Shown: positions 18,600-27,871, numbered from the stretch's first letter. The stretch: DNA of 64,000 nucleotides from Parahoeflea halophila (GCF_900220985.1 NZ_OCPC01000001.1:286739-350738), one strand, 5' to 3'. The notes: generated from the letters alone by a model not told the origin. A program made the numbers and translations.

Positions 18600-19895
18600 T
18601 CAACCTGTGTCGGGCGAGTTCGCTTCCCTGCTGACCAGTAGCTTGTCGATGCGGCGGCCATCAAGATCGACAACCTCGAAGCGCCAGCCTTTCGCCGAAA
18701 AGCTCTCTCCCAGCGATGGCAGGCGTTTCATTTCGTCGATGGCGAAACCGGCCACCGTTTCGTAATCGAAATCCTTGTCGAGCGAGAACCCCATTTCCTC
18801 GGCAAATTCGTCAATCGGCATCCAGCCTGAGACGAGAAAGGAACCGTCATCCCGCTCCACAATGGCAGCTTCCTCTTCGGCGTCTTCGCGGAACACGCCG
18901 GTGATGGCCTCGAGCACATCGCCCGAAGAAATCGCACCTTCGAAATGGCCGTACTCGTCATATACCAGCACCATGTGGGAAGGGGACTTGCGCAGCGACC
19001 CGATCACGTCCATCGCGCCCGACCGGTCGGATACCACCGGGGCATCTCGCATCAGGCTGCGTACATCAAGGTTTGCGCCCTGCAGGAAAGCGTCCAGCGC
19101 ATCCTTGACGAAGACGACGCCGATGATCTCGTCCGTGGGCCCGTTTCGGACCGGAAGGCGTGTCCGGTTGGAGTTGCGCAATTGCTCGCGGATATCAGCC
19201 AGATCATCCTCGATGTCGATCACCTCAACCTCCCGGCGCGGCGTCATCAGGCCACGCGCGGTGCGGTCCGCAAGCCGCATGACGCCCGATATCATTTCCG
19301 ATTCCGCTGTTTCGATCACGCCGGCGCTCTGTGCTTCGGCCAGCACCGAGCGGACCTCCTCGTCGGTCATCCTCTGGTTTGCCTCACCCCTTTGCCCAAG
19401 CAGCGCCAGCACCAGTTTCCCCGATGCATTCAACAGCCAGACCAGAGGCAGCGCGACCCGTGAGAGCATCGCCATCGCCGGCGCGACCTTCGCCGCCACC
19501 GCCTCCGGCGCCCGCAAGGCAATCTGCTTGGGCACAAGTTCGCCCACGATCAGCGACAGATAGGTGATGGCAAGCACGACCGAACCGACACCCAGCGCAT
19601 CCGCCATCACTTCCGAAAGGCCCCGGGTTTGAAGCCAGTCCGCCAAGCGCGCGCCCAATGTCGCGCCCGAGAACGCGCCGGACAAAACGCCGACCAGCGT
19701 GATGCCGATCTGCACCGTGGATAGGAACCGTCCTGGATCCTCGGCCAGGCGCAGCGCCGTCGCCGCTCCCGTGCTGCCCTGGTCGGCGAGCAGCTTCAGC
19801 CGGACCGGGCGCGATGAGACCACGGCCAGTTCCGACATGGCGAGTACGCCGTTGACCAGAATAAGCACGATGACGATAGAGATCTCGATAAACAC
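18600..19895 (-). CDS. CNNM/CBS/CorC-domain membrane protein (HlyC/CorC family)
   Basis: The ~431-residue product has the CNNM membrane domain (~1-180, ISIVIVLILVNGVLAMSELA first, then further hydrophobic segments), a pair of CBS domains (~200-315; GLMTPRREVEVIDIEDDL and IIGVVFVKDALDAFL) and a C-terminal CorC_HlyC domain (~335-425; DGSFLVSGWMPIDEFAEEM). Relatives are linked to magnesium and cobalt efflux; the old 'hemolysin' label is not supported. A GTG start at 19893-19895 (MFIEISIVIV) fits the family although its ribosome site is weak; the frame stays open to 20000. Confidence 0.83.
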   Translation of the reverse strand: MFIEISIVIVLILVNGVLAMSELAVVSSRPVRLKLLADQGSTGAATALRLAEDPGRFLSTVQIGITLVGVLSGAFSGATLGARLADWLQTRGLSEVMADALGVGSVVLAITYLSLIVGELVPKQIALRAPEAVAAKVAPAMAMLSRVALPLVWLLNASGKLVLALLGQRGEANQRMTDEEVRSVLAEAQSAGVIETAESEMISGVMRLADRTARGLMTPRREVEVIDIEDDLADIREQLRNSNRTRLPVRNGPTDEIIGVVFVKDALDAFLQGANLDVRSLMRDAPVVSDRSGAMDVIGSLRKSPSHMVLVYDEYGHFEGAISSGDVLEAITGVFREDAEEEAAIVERDDGSFLVSGWMPIDEFAEEMGFSLDKDFDYETVAGFAIDEMKRLPSLGESFSAKGWRFEVVDLDGRRIDKLLVSREANSPDTG

Positions 19896-20148
19896 GCAAA
19901 GTCCATTGATTGGGTCAGGACGTCCGGTAAGGCGACAGTTCCGGGCGCCGGGATGCCGATGAGCCGGCCAATCCTCCCATGCCTGCATGAAGGCGAACAA
20001 TCACCAGGCGCAAACATGTCGATCCTGCCGGTATAAGATGCCGAGGCCGATATGAGCAATCCGTGCGCGAAAATTCTGTCGCCCGATCTCGCCGGGGAAA
20101 CCGCCTGGGAGTCGAAGCCGAACGCGAGAACGGGCACCTGTCAAAATG

Positions 20149-20175
20149 CAAAAAAACCGGCCTGATGGCCGGTTT
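20149..20175 (-). terminator. rho-independent terminator of dksA
   Basis: On the minus strand AAACCGGCC-ATCA-GGCCGGTTT is followed by TTTTGC. It is 32 nt after the dksA stop. The rest of the 311-nt space up to the CorC-type gene shows no gene; it should contain that gene's promoter. Confidence 0.92.
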
Positions 20176-20206
20176 TGCAGTCCTGTCCCGAGAGATCTGA
20201 AGCAGA

Positions 20207-20626
20207 TCACTCGTCGCGATACACCTTTTCCCGCCGCTCGTGGCGTTCCTGCGCCTCGATCGACAAGGTCGCAATGGGGCGGGCGTCGAGCCGCTTGAGG
20301 CTGATCGGCTCACCGGTTTCCTCACAATAACCGTAGGTCCCGTCATCAATGCGCATCAGCGCCGCATCGATCTTGCCAATCAGCTTGCGTTGACGATCAC
20401 GGGCCCGCAATTCGATCGCCCGGTCGGTTTCGGACGAGGCCCGATCGGCCACATCGGGGTGGTTGGCACTTTCCTCCGCGAGATGGTCAAGCGTCTCGCG
20501 TGCCTCCTTGAGAATGTCATTCCGCCACTCTATCAGTTTAGCCCTGAAATAGGCCTTCTGCTTGGCATTCATGAAATCCTCGCTGTCCGAGGGCACATAG
20601 GAGGAAAAATCGAAGTCCTCACTCAT
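20207..20626 (-). CDS. dksA: RNA polymerase-binding transcription factor DksA
   Basis: DksA enters the secondary channel of RNA polymerase and, with ppGpp, controls rRNA and amino-acid promoters. The 139-residue product has the long coiled-coil (~20-95; KAYFRAKLIEWRNDILKEAR and the DRASSETDRAIELRARDRQR tip segment) and the C-terminal finger-like fold (YGYCEETGEPISLKRLDARP). Three of the four zinc-site Cys are replaced: the CxxC-x17-CxxC frame reads C, T, S, A. That pattern is usual in alphaproteobacteria and implies zinc is not held in the classical way. The gene is monocistronic, with a clear promoter and terminator. Confidence 0.94.
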   Translation of the reverse strand: MSEDFDFSSYVPSDSEDFMNAKQKAYFRAKLIEWRNDILKEARETLDHLAEESANHPDVADRASSETDRAIELRARDRQRKLIGKIDAALMRIDDGTYGYCEETGEPISLKRLDARPIATLSIEAQERHERREKVYRDE

Positions 20627-20659
20627 AACGATTCTCCCAGCTAAGCCGTTTTGGGGGGC

Positions 20660-20688
20660 TGTATAGCCAGACGGACGCAGCGGTACAA
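20660..20688 (-). promoter_or_regulatory. dksA promoter
   Basis: On the minus strand CTTGTAC (TTGTAC at 20683-20688), a 17-nt spacer and CTATACA (TATACA at 20660-20665) match the rhizobial sigma-70 consensus CTTGAC-N17-CTATAT well. The predicted start is about 25-30 nt before the dksA ATG. Confidence 0.75.
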
Positions 20689-20918
20689 GCAGTATTGTCG
20701 CCGGTCACCGCAATTTCACACTGACCGTCAAATTGCTTTAGGAAATTGAAATATACAGACTTTCACAGCCGGCACCGACGCAATTTACCACCACCACCCC
20801 AGCCCCCTAGGCTGTTGCCGTGCACTGACCCGCAAAGCTGACAGCCACCCGGATTCCGCGTCTGGTATTTGTTCTTTTGGTGAATTGAAGCAGCGCCGCA
20901 AATGGCTACATTCATGAA

Positions 20919-21452
20919 ATGAACCTGACACCAGACACCGATTTGCGCATCTTTCTCGTCCGTCACGCGCACGCCGCATGGCCTTTGCCGGGCATGCGCG
21001 ATTTCGACCGCCCGCTCGATGATCGCGGCCGGGAAGAAGCTGCACGCCTCGCAGCAACCCTGTCGGTCAATGCCTTCGAGCCGGATCTGGTCTGTTGCTC
21101 AACCGCCCGGCGTTGCCTCGAGACCCTTGCTGTCCTTGATCCGCTCAGCAGCGTCAGACTGCGCGTCGAGCATAGCGATGCGCTCTATGCCGCCAGCCAT
21201 GATGCCTATCTCGACCTGATCGCCTCCCCGCACGACCAGGCCATCCGCTCGATCATGATCATCGGCCACAACCCGATGCTCGAAGACACAGCACAGGCCC
21301 TGCTGCAGCACGATCCTGCGACCTTCGAAACCGCGCTCGGCGCCGGTTTTCCCACCGCCGGACTGCTGATCCTCGATTGCGACAGCCGCGGCGCCAGCGC
21401 CGTCAGAGGCGGTGCACGGTTTGTCGGCCTTCTGTCTCCGGTCGACGCCTGA
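20919..21452 (+). CDS. SixA-like histidine phosphatase
   Basis: The 177-residue product has the histidine-phosphatase signature FLVRHAHAAW (RHA, catalytic His near residue 15), DRPLDDRGREEAARLA, the second catalytic segment IIGHNPMLEDTA (~110-121) and a compact size like SixA, which removes phosphate from histidine phosphotransfer domains. It has no signal peptide. The substrate is unknown. A phosphohistidine role is possible because this chromosome section also encodes CckA and an Hpt protein, but that is speculation. The YcjX-like gene follows about 90 nt later. Confidence 0.82.
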   Translation: MNLTPDTDLRIFLVRHAHAAWPLPGMRDFDRPLDDRGREEAARLAATLSVNAFEPDLVCCSTARRCLETLAVLDPLSSVRLRVEHSDALYAASHDAYLDLIASPHDQAIRSIMIIGHNPMLEDTAQALLQHDPATFETALGAGFPTAGLLILDCDSRGASAVRGGARFVGLLSPVDA

Positions 21453-21543
21453 CCGCGCTGGCCCGCCGGACCCGGCCGGCCCTGCTTTCAATTGCCGCTT
21501 CACCTCCCTATATCTCAATGAGCAATTCGGAGCAGATCTCAAC

Positions 21544-23016
21544 GTGTCATCGTCCTTTACCACATTCACCGATGAGGCATTGATAGCCTTTGACACGCTC
21601 ACCGACCGCGCCAGCAACCTGATCCAGCCGACCTTGCGACTCGGCGTCACCGGGCTGTCGCGGGCTGGCAAGACCGTGTTCATCACCGCTCTGGTGCACA
21701 ATCTGCTGCATGGCGGTCGTCTGCCGATGTTCCAGGCCGCCCATTCGGGCCGCCTCGCCCGCGCCTTTCTCGAGCCCCAGCCTGACGACGCCGTGCCGCG
21801 CTTTCAATACGAGGATCACGCGTCCCGGATGCTTACCGACCGGATCTGGCCCGATTCGACCCGCGCCATATCCGAACTGCGCTTGGTCATCGAGTACGAA
21901 TCGGCCAGCGGCTGGAACCGGTTCTTCTCCGGCGGCAGGCTCTGCCTCGACATTGTCGACTATCCAGGCGAATGGCTGCTCGACCTTCCCCTGCTCGGGC
22001 AGGACTACGCGGCGTTCTCGTTCAATGCCACCACGCTTGCCCGGTCAACGGTTCGTGGCGACCTCGCTGCCCCCTGGCTGGAGAAGGCCAAATCCATCGA
22101 CCCGCTCAAGCCGGCGGATGAAGGCGATGCACGCGAACTGGCACGGCTCTTCACCGACTATCTCAGGGCCTGCAAGAAGGACGAGCGCGCGCTTTCCACG
22201 CTTCCGCCGGGCCGTTTTCTGATGCCCGGAGACCTCGACGGCTCCCCCGCGCTTACCTTTGCGCCGCTGCCCAACCTCCCCGAAACGGCCGCCCCCAAAG
22301 GCTCGCTGATGGCGATGATGGAGCGGCGCTTCGAGAGCTACAAGTCGGTGGTGGTCAAACCCTTCTTCCGCGAGCATGTCGCACGGCTGGATCGGCAGAT
22401 CGTGCTGATTGATGCCATGCAGGCGATGAATGCCGGCCGCGAGGCGGTGATCGATCTCGAGCGCGCGCTTTCTGACGTGCTGTCCTGCTTCCGGCCCGGC
22501 AGCAGCAATCTGCTGACCAATCTGGTCTCGCGCCGCATCGACAAGGTGCTGATTGCCGCCACCAAGGCCGACCATCTGCACCATGAGAGCCATGACCGGC
22601 TCGAGGCAATCGCCCGCCGCATTGTCGAGCGCGCCTCGAGCAATATCGGCTCCTCCGGCGCCGATATCGAAGTGCTGGCTCTGGCGGCGGTCAGGGCGAC
22701 GCGTGAAGCCACGGTGAAACAGGACGGCGAAGAGCTTCCAGTGATTGTCGGCACGCCGCTGGAGGGCGAGCGCATTGGCGGCGAGCTGTTCGACGGAAAC
22801 CGCAAAACAGCGATATTTCCCGGCGACTTGCCGAGAAAACCTGATTCCTTCTTCAAGGCAGTTGACTCAAGTTCTCAACCGAATCTTCCGGAGATCAACA
22901 TCGTCCGATTCCGCCCGCCGCTGATCGAGGAAAGCGACACCGGCATCAAGCTGTCCTTGCCCCATATCAGGCTCGACCGGGCCATGGACTATCTGCTGGG
23001 AGACCGTCTGGCATGA
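21544..23016 (+). CDS. YcjX-like GTPase/ATPase (DUF463)
   Basis: The ~490-residue product has a P-loop GLSRAGKTVFITALVHNLL near residue 37, the family block LCLDIVDYPGEWLLDLPLLG (DYPG acts as the Walker B / switch segment, ~138-157) and a late IDKVLIAATKADHL (TKAD, nucleotide specificity, ~335-348), as in E. coli YcjX. YcjX/YcjF pairs are often stress-induced; their reaction is not known. A GTG start (21544) with GGAG upstream gives MSSSFTTFTDEALIAFDTLT; the frame is open further up but without homology. It ends in an ATGA overlap with the YcjF-like gene. Confidence 0.86.
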   Translation: MSSSFTTFTDEALIAFDTLTDRASNLIQPTLRLGVTGLSRAGKTVFITALVHNLLHGGRLPMFQAAHSGRLARAFLEPQPDDAVPRFQYEDHASRMLTDRIWPDSTRAISELRLVIEYESASGWNRFFSGGRLCLDIVDYPGEWLLDLPLLGQDYAAFSFNATTLARSTVRGDLAAPWLEKAKSIDPLKPADEGDARELARLFTDYLRACKKDERALSTLPPGRFLMPGDLDGSPALTFAPLPNLPETAAPKGSLMAMMERRFESYKSVVVKPFFREHVARLDRQIVLIDAMQAMNAGREAVIDLERALSDVLSCFRPGSSNLLTNLVSRRIDKVLIAATKADHLHHESHDRLEAIARRIVERASSNIGSSGADIEVLALAAVRATREATVKQDGEELPVIVGTPLEGERIGGELFDGNRKTAIFPGDLPRKPDSFFKAVDSSSQPNLPEINIVRFRPPLIEESDTGIKLSLPHIRLDRAMDYLLGDRLA

Positions 23017-24134
23017 GTGAACGCGATCCCGGCGCCGCGCCCCGCAAACCCCGCTCCTTCCGCGTGGACGATCCTGCGGCAAAACCTTCCTCCGAAAAGC
23101 CGGAGCCGCAGAAAGGGCCAGGGGAAAGGCCGCGGAAGCCTGCAGCCATACCGGTCAATGCCTCGCTCACCATGGCGCAGGATGATCCCTTCGCTGCCGA
23201 GCCCTCCGAGCTCGAGGCGCTGACCCCGCCACCGGCCACCGCCCGCCCCAGGCGCATGACTGCCGGCAAAGTGCTGATGGCAAGCCTCGGCCTGCTTCTG
23301 GCGCTGGCGCTTGGTATCTGGACCGACAGCCTGATCCGCAGCCTGTTCGAACGCGTCCCTTGGCTCGGCTGGGTCGCCAGCGCCGCTGCCGCAGGTGCCG
23401 CTCTGGCTCTGATCGTGCTCGTCGTCAAGGAAATCCTCGGCATCCGCCGGCTGGCCAAGGTCGCCGGTCTGCGCGAGGCGGTCGCGGTAAAGTCAAAAAC
23501 CGCAACCGCAAAAGAAGCCAGGGCACTCACGGCCGAAGTCTCGAGCCTTGTGTCGGCCAACCCGCTCACGGCGCGGGGCCGCCGGAACCTCAAGGCGCTC
23601 GATGGCGAAATCGTCGATGGCCCTCAATTCCTTGCCTTTGCCGAGCGCGAACTGATGGCCTCGCTCGACCGGCAGGCGCGGTTGCTCACCGTCAACTCCG
23701 CCAAGCGGGTCTCGGTGGTGACGGCCGTCAGTCCCCGCGCCATTGTCGATCTCGCCTATGTCGGTTTCGAGGCGGTGCGGCTGATCCGTGCGCTCGCCGA
23801 ACTCTACGGCGGTCGCCCCGGCACCATCGGCATGATCCGCCTGTTCCGCGATGTGATCGCGCATCTGGCGGTGACTGGCACCATCGCCGCCGGTGACAGC
23901 CTGATCCAGCAGGTCGTCGGCCACGGCGTGGCGGCAAAACTCTCGGCCCGCCTCGGAGAAGGCGTGATCAACGGACTGATGACGGCGCGGATCGGCATTT
24001 CCGCTATGGATCTGTGCCGCCCGATGCCATTTTCCGCCCTCAAACGCCCCGGAATTGGGGATTTCATGGCCGATATCACGAGTTTTGCCGGAAATACCGA
24101 CAAGTCACAAGCAACGCCCCGCAAACCGCTATGA
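23013..24134 (+). CDS. YcjF-like membrane protein (UPF0283/TIGR01620 family)
   Basis: The 373-residue product has a ~85-residue polar, Pro-rich N-terminus, two hydrophobic segments (~88-106, AGKVLMASLGLLLALALGIW, and ~120-142, VASAAAAGAALALIVLVVKE) and a conserved C-terminal domain (IVDLAYVGFEAVRLIRALAE, GTIGMIRLFRDVIAHLAVTG, ARIGISAMDLCRPMPF). This is the inner-membrane partner of YcjX and overlaps it by 4 nt. The pair may act together at the membrane; function is unknown. Confidence 0.87.
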   Translation: MSERDPGAAPRKPRSFRVDDPAAKPSSEKPEPQKGPGERPRKPAAIPVNASLTMAQDDPFAAEPSELEALTPPPATARPRRMTAGKVLMASLGLLLALALGIWTDSLIRSLFERVPWLGWVASAAAAGAALALIVLVVKEILGIRRLAKVAGLREAVAVKSKTATAKEARALTAEVSSLVSANPLTARGRRNLKALDGEIVDGPQFLAFAERELMASLDRQARLLTVNSAKRVSVVTAVSPRAIVDLAYVGFEAVRLIRALAELYGGRPGTIGMIRLFRDVIAHLAVTGTIAAGDSLIQQVVGHGVAAKLSARLGEGVINGLMTARIGISAMDLCRPMPFSALKRPGIGDFMADITSFAGNTDKSQATPRKPL

Positions 24135-24231
24135 AATTCACTGAAATTGTGAATATAGTCGGGTCGATTACCATCCGTTAACCATTCTGCGTCAGTGTCG
24201 GGCTTCCCTTCCAGCCGCAACAGGTGTGACC

Positions 24232-24771
24232 ATGTTCTCGAAGTTTCGCATCATTCCTCTGTGTCTTGCGGCCATCGCCCTGTCCTCCGCTGCCCCGTCG
24301 CATGCGCGTGACCGGGACACCGTTTTCTTCGAATCAGTGGCAGGCGAATGGAAGGGTCCGGGCGAAATCGTTGCCGGAAAGTACAAGGGGACGAAATTCG
24401 TCTGCAATCTCTCCGGCGATCCGGTCGACGGCAAGGCCGCCGGCATCTCGCTGGACGGTTACTGCCGCGTAGGCGTCTTCAATCAGAAAATGTCGGCCCT
24501 GATTACCCGCAAGGGAAAAACCTATACTGGCAAATTCCTGGACGGTTCCGCCGGTGAGGGCCTCGACATCGTCTCCGGCAAGGTCACCCGCGACCGCGCC
24601 ATCATGGGCATCAACCGCAAGACGCTCGACGGTGCGATGATTGCCCGTCTGCATGACGAGCAGACCATGAATGTCACCATTTCGGTCAAGGTCGGCACGG
24701 AAATGGTTCCGGTGATCGGCATGACGCTGAAGCGGGACGCACGCAAGCTCGCCTCCGGCCTCCTGCGCTGA
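24232..24771 (+). CDS. exported protein of unknown function
   Basis: The ~179-residue product starts with a Sec signal peptide (MFSKFRIIPLCLAAIALSSA, likely cleaved after SHA) and a mature domain beginning VFFESVAGEWKGPGEIVAGK. Repeated beta-strand patterns (GISLDGYCRVGVFNQKMSAL, GKTYTGKFLDGSAGEGLDIV, DGAMIARLHDEQTMNVTISV) suggest a lipocalin-like or other beta-barrel fold in the periplasm. Two Cys (VCNLSG, YCRVG) could pair. A GTG six bases upstream is an alternative start. The family is common in rhizobial genomes but I do not recognise a characterised member. Confidence 0.78.
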   Translation: MFSKFRIIPLCLAAIALSSAAPSHARDRDTVFFESVAGEWKGPGEIVAGKYKGTKFVCNLSGDPVDGKAAGISLDGYCRVGVFNQKMSALITRKGKTYTGKFLDGSAGEGLDIVSGKVTRDRAIMGINRKTLDGAMIARLHDEQTMNVTISVKVGTEMVPVIGMTLKRDARKLASGLLR

Positions 24772-24950
24772 ACGGCCCAAGCTGCAAAGCCCCTTTCCAG
24801 AACAGCATAATGGTATTGTTTTCCGCTGCACTTGCGGGAGTGGCGATTGCGTTTGTGTCATAAACGTGTGAAATCCAGGGCAGGAACAGCGCGCCGCCTG
24901 ACCGGTTCCTTGCGCCGTCATTCAACAGCGGTCGGGGCTGTGATGGCTCT

Positions 24951-25481
24951 TCAGGCCCCCTGCTCCGGTTCGCGCCACCAGTCGCCCGACTTGCTCAGCG
25001 CTTCGATGCCTTCCGAATCCACTTCGCTCGACCAGTCCGCAACGCTCTGCAGATTGATCACCGCCTGCGGCGCGATGTCTGCCAGCGGCACCATCACGAA
25101 GGCCCGCTCCGTCATCCGCGGATGCGGTACCGTCAGGTCGGCATGGTCGGACAGGAAGTCACCATGCAGCAACACGTCGAGATCGATTGTCCGCGGCCCC
25201 CAGCGATCTGTGCGCACCCGGTCGAGCTGCAATTCAATTTCCAGGCAAACTTTCAGCAGCTCATGCGGATCGAGCGTGGTCTCCACCAACGCGCAGGCAT
25301 TGTGAAACCACTCTTGATCGGTCTTGCCCCAGGGCGGCGTCCGGTAGAGCCGCGACACCGTGCGAATCGTGATGTCGTCGCGCGCGTCGAGAAGTTTGAG
25401 CGCGCGGGCCATGGTCCGGCGCGGATTGCCGACATTGCCGCCAAGCCCGATCGCCGCGATGTCCGTCTTGCGATCAGGCAC
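24951..25481 (-). CDS. folK: 6-hydroxymethyl-7,8-dihydropterin pyrophosphokinase
   Basis: FolK transfers pyrophosphate from ATP to hydroxymethyl-dihydropterin, the step before dihydropteroate synthase. The 176-residue product has AIGLGGNVGNPRRTM at the N-terminus, the YRTPPWGKTDQEWFHNACAL segment (~46-65) and the signature RVRTDRWGPRTIDLDVLL (~88-105), whose Asp residues bind the metal ions. It is the last gene of folP-folB-folK and overlaps folB by 8 nt. Confidence 0.95.
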   Translation of the reverse strand: MPDRKTDIAAIGLGGNVGNPRRTMARALKLLDARDDITIRTVSRLYRTPPWGKTDQEWFHNACALVETTLDPHELLKVCLEIELQLDRVRTDRWGPRTIDLDVLLHGDFLSDHADLTVPHPRMTERAFVMVPLADIAPQAVINLQSVADWSSEVDSEGIEALSKSGDWWREPEQGA

Positions 25482-25842
25482 GATGCACGACCGTCACTTC
25501 CACATGGTCGAGCACACCCGGCACCGCCGCACTTGGCTTGCGCACGGTAATCCGCGCTACCCGGATCTGCGCGAAACGGGCGCACAACGCCTTTGCCACG
25601 TCCATCGCCAGCGCTTCGATCAAGTAACGCCGCTTGCCGGTGACGATCTCCTCGATCACCTGGAAGGCAATACCGTAATGGACCGTCCCTTCGATGTTGT
25701 CGGTCTCAAGCGCGTCGCCCGGATCGACCTCCAGCTCGGCATCGACAAAGAAACGCTGCCCGAGGAATTCTTCCTCGTCATGGACGCCATGGCGGGCGAA
25801 AAATGCGCAATTGGCAAGGCGGATTGTGTAGCGGTCAGCCAT
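25474..25842 (-). CDS. folB: dihydroneopterin aldolase
   Basis: FolB splits dihydroneopterin to hydroxymethyl-dihydropterin and glycolaldehyde. The 122-residue product has the family start IRLANCAFFARHGVHDEEEF (conserved HGV-EE), FVDAELEVDPGDALETD and the catalytic-Lys/Glu region KRRYLIEALAMDVAKALCAR. ATG 25842 (MADRYTIRL) is chosen; the frame upstream overlaps folP coding sequence. It overlaps both neighbours by 8 nt (folP 25835, folK 25481), so the three enzymes are translationally coupled. Confidence 0.95.
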   Translation of the reverse strand: MADRYTIRLANCAFFARHGVHDEEEFLGQRFFVDAELEVDPGDALETDNIEGTVHYGIAFQVIEEIVTGKRRYLIEALAMDVAKALCARFAQIRVARITVRKPSAAVPGVLDHVEVTVVHRA

Positions 25843-26713
25843 GGCGGGGCTCCTGTTCGCGGCTGCTTTGAACCATCGCGTCCGCAATCGCAAGCCCGTC
25901 CCTGTTGAAAGCCACATTGTGGACCCGGAACATCGCCGCCCCGGCAAACCGCAGCGCCACGCTCGTCGCAACGGTGCCGACATCGCGGTCCGCGGCGTCG
26001 CGCCCGGTCACCCCGCCGATGAAGCGCTTGCGCGAGGTGCCCGCCAGTAACGGCAGGCCGAGCGCATGCAGTTCCGCGAACCGCGCCATCAGCTCGAGAT
26101 TGTCGTCCGCGTCCTTGGCAAAGCCGAAACCGGGATCAAGGATGATTTGGTCATCGGCAATCCCCGCGCTGCGTGCAACCTCCAGAGATGTCGCAAACCA
26201 GTGAAACTGATCCTCGACGAGATCAGGCAAGCAGACGCGCTCACGGCCCGTATGCATGATCGCCACCGCGGCACCGGCACCGGCAATCACCTCTGCCATC
26301 CCGGCGTCGCGCTGCAGACCCCAGACATCGTTGATCAGGTGCGCGCCGGCGGCGAGCGCAAGCCGCGCCGTCTCCGCCCGCCAGGTGTCGACCGAGATCA
26401 GGACATCGTCTCGCCCGCTCAGGGCTTCAATCACTGGCAAAATCCTGCGCTGCTCTTCGAGCGCCGTGACCGGATCCGCCCCGGGACGGGTCGATTCGCC
26501 ACCGATATCGATGATGTCAGCCCCCTCGCCCACCATCATGAGTGCGGCATTGACCGCAGCATCCGCGCTGTCATGCAGGCCGCCATCGGAAAACGAATCC
26601 GGCGTCACGTTGACTATGCCCATCAGACGCGACCGCGGTCCGAGTTCCATCATCCGGTCACGACCAAGCCGCAATTCTGTGGCATCAAAGACGCTGTCGG
26701 GCGGCAATTGCAT
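25835..26713 (-). CDS. folP: dihydropteroate synthase
   Basis: FolP joins hydroxymethyl-dihydropterin pyrophosphate to p-aminobenzoate and is the sulfonamide target. The 292-residue TIM-barrel protein shows LMGIVNVTPDSFSDGG (~30-45), DIIDIGGESTRPGA (~66-79), DVLISVDTWRAETARLALAAG (split over ~102-122), IILDPGFGFAKD and LLAGTSRKRFIGG (~221-233), the pterin- and phosphate-binding loops. First gene of folP-folB-folK; the promoter must lie in the 106 nt shared with the divergent DUF922 gene. Confidence 0.96.
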   Translation of the reverse strand: MQLPPDSVFDATELRLGRDRMMELGPRSRLMGIVNVTPDSFSDGGLHDSADAAVNAALMMVGEGADIIDIGGESTRPGADPVTALEEQRRILPVIEALSGRDDVLISVDTWRAETARLALAAGAHLINDVWGLQRDAGMAEVIAGAGAAVAIMHTGRERVCLPDLVEDQFHWFATSLEVARSAGIADDQIILDPGFGFAKDADDNLELMARFAELHALGLPLLAGTSRKRFIGGVTGRDAADRDVGTVATSVALRFAGAAMFRVHNVAFNRDGLAIADAMVQSSREQEPRHG

Positions 26714-26819
26714 GGCGGTGTTATCCCCGGACCTGTGGCAATATGGTTACCGGTTCCTGTTGCATGAGCCGGCTCCATGACGCAAGTTCCACCATAGTGT
26801 TTCTGACCGGGAGTATTGT

Positions 26820-27539
26820 ATGCGCCGTCTCCGCCTTGTCCTGATGGCTTTGTTGCTGTGCGCATCGGCGGTTACCAGTGCCTCCGCGCCGGTCATCACC
26901 AAGACCTATTCCTATTTCGATATCCAGGGCCTGACAGGCGCGGATCTGGAGCGCGAACTTTCAAGAAACGGTCCGATGCTCGACCAGACCGGCATTAGGC
27001 ATCCCGGCGCGACCAGGATCAACCTGGGGGGCTCGGTCGATTACAAGCTCGTGGGCAAGGGCGATTGCGCAGATTGCAGCGCTCGCAAACCGTTTCCGCT
27101 CTCCCTGCTCGACGGCCTGGTCGCGCTGATTTCCGGCGCTCCGCACTTAGCCATGGCGGGATCCATGTGCCATGTCACCAATGCCAAAGTCACGCTCGAG
27201 ACCCACCTGACCCTGCCGCGCTGGAAAGACCGTAACCGGGCCGACCGGGAAACGGTATTGGTCTGGGACACGCTGTCATCCGACATCAAGCGTCACGAGG
27301 AACGCCACGCCGAAATCGCCCGGCAATATGCCCGCAAGCTCGAAAAGACGCTTGAAGCACTGCATCCCGAGCGCGACTGCAAACTGATGGAAGCCAAGGT
27401 CGAGGCCACCAGCAACAAGATCATCGAGGAACACGCTGCCGATCAGCAGAGGTTTGACCGCGTCGAGGCCGCAGCATTCGAACGCCGCATGCTCAGAATG
27501 CTGCGTTTCAGGGCGGAAAAGCAGAACAACCGCAGCTAG
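26820..27539 (+). CDS. DUF922-family secreted putative Zn-dependent protease
   Basis: The 239-residue product has a signal peptide (MRRLRLVLMALLLCASAVTS, likely cleaved after ASA) and a DUF922 domain: YSYFDIQGLTGADLERELSR at the start, CHVTNAKVTLETHLTLPRW in the middle, and the putative metal site KRHEERHAEIARQYARKLEK (HE-x2-H; ~158-177). Four Cys (DCADCSARK, SMCHV, RDCKL) could form disulfides. It should act in the periplasm. DUF922 proteins are annotated as predicted secreted zinc proteases; no substrate is known. The start follows GGGAG. Confidence 0.82.
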   Translation: MRRLRLVLMALLLCASAVTSASAPVITKTYSYFDIQGLTGADLERELSRNGPMLDQTGIRHPGATRINLGGSVDYKLVGKGDCADCSARKPFPLSLLDGLVALISGAPHLAMAGSMCHVTNAKVTLETHLTLPRWKDRNRADRETVLVWDTLSSDIKRHEERHAEIARQYARKLEKTLEALHPERDCKLMEAKVEATSNKIIEEHAADQQRFDRVEAAAFERRMLRMLRFRAEKQNNRS

Positions 27540-27871
27540 CTGAACTGCAGCGGTCGAGCTGCCTTGCGGATCCCGGATGCGGCTAGCACTTCCGCCCGTC
27601 ACGGCCCCGCTCAAACAACCGATTCGGAATGGACTTGGCTTCGCCCGCCACATCATGAAGCATGTGACGCGTGCGGCGCCGGAGCGCTCGTCAAAAATCG
27701 CCGCTGCGGACAAGTTTTTCCACAATCCGGCGGGAATTCACGGCGGCAGCCACCAGTGAATGTTCGATTATCTGGAAACAAAAACAGACAGTTACACTGC
27801 CATTACTACAGACACCCCAAGTTTCCACCCTGCATTACTGGCAATATTCGGGCAAGCAACTCCATATAAGA

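Noticed and set aside
24170..24190. CtrA-like TTAA half-sites ahead of the exported protein gene
   Set aside because: Spacing and sequence fit the TTAA-N7-TTAA consensus only with a mismatch in a TTAA-rich context; too weak to report as a site.
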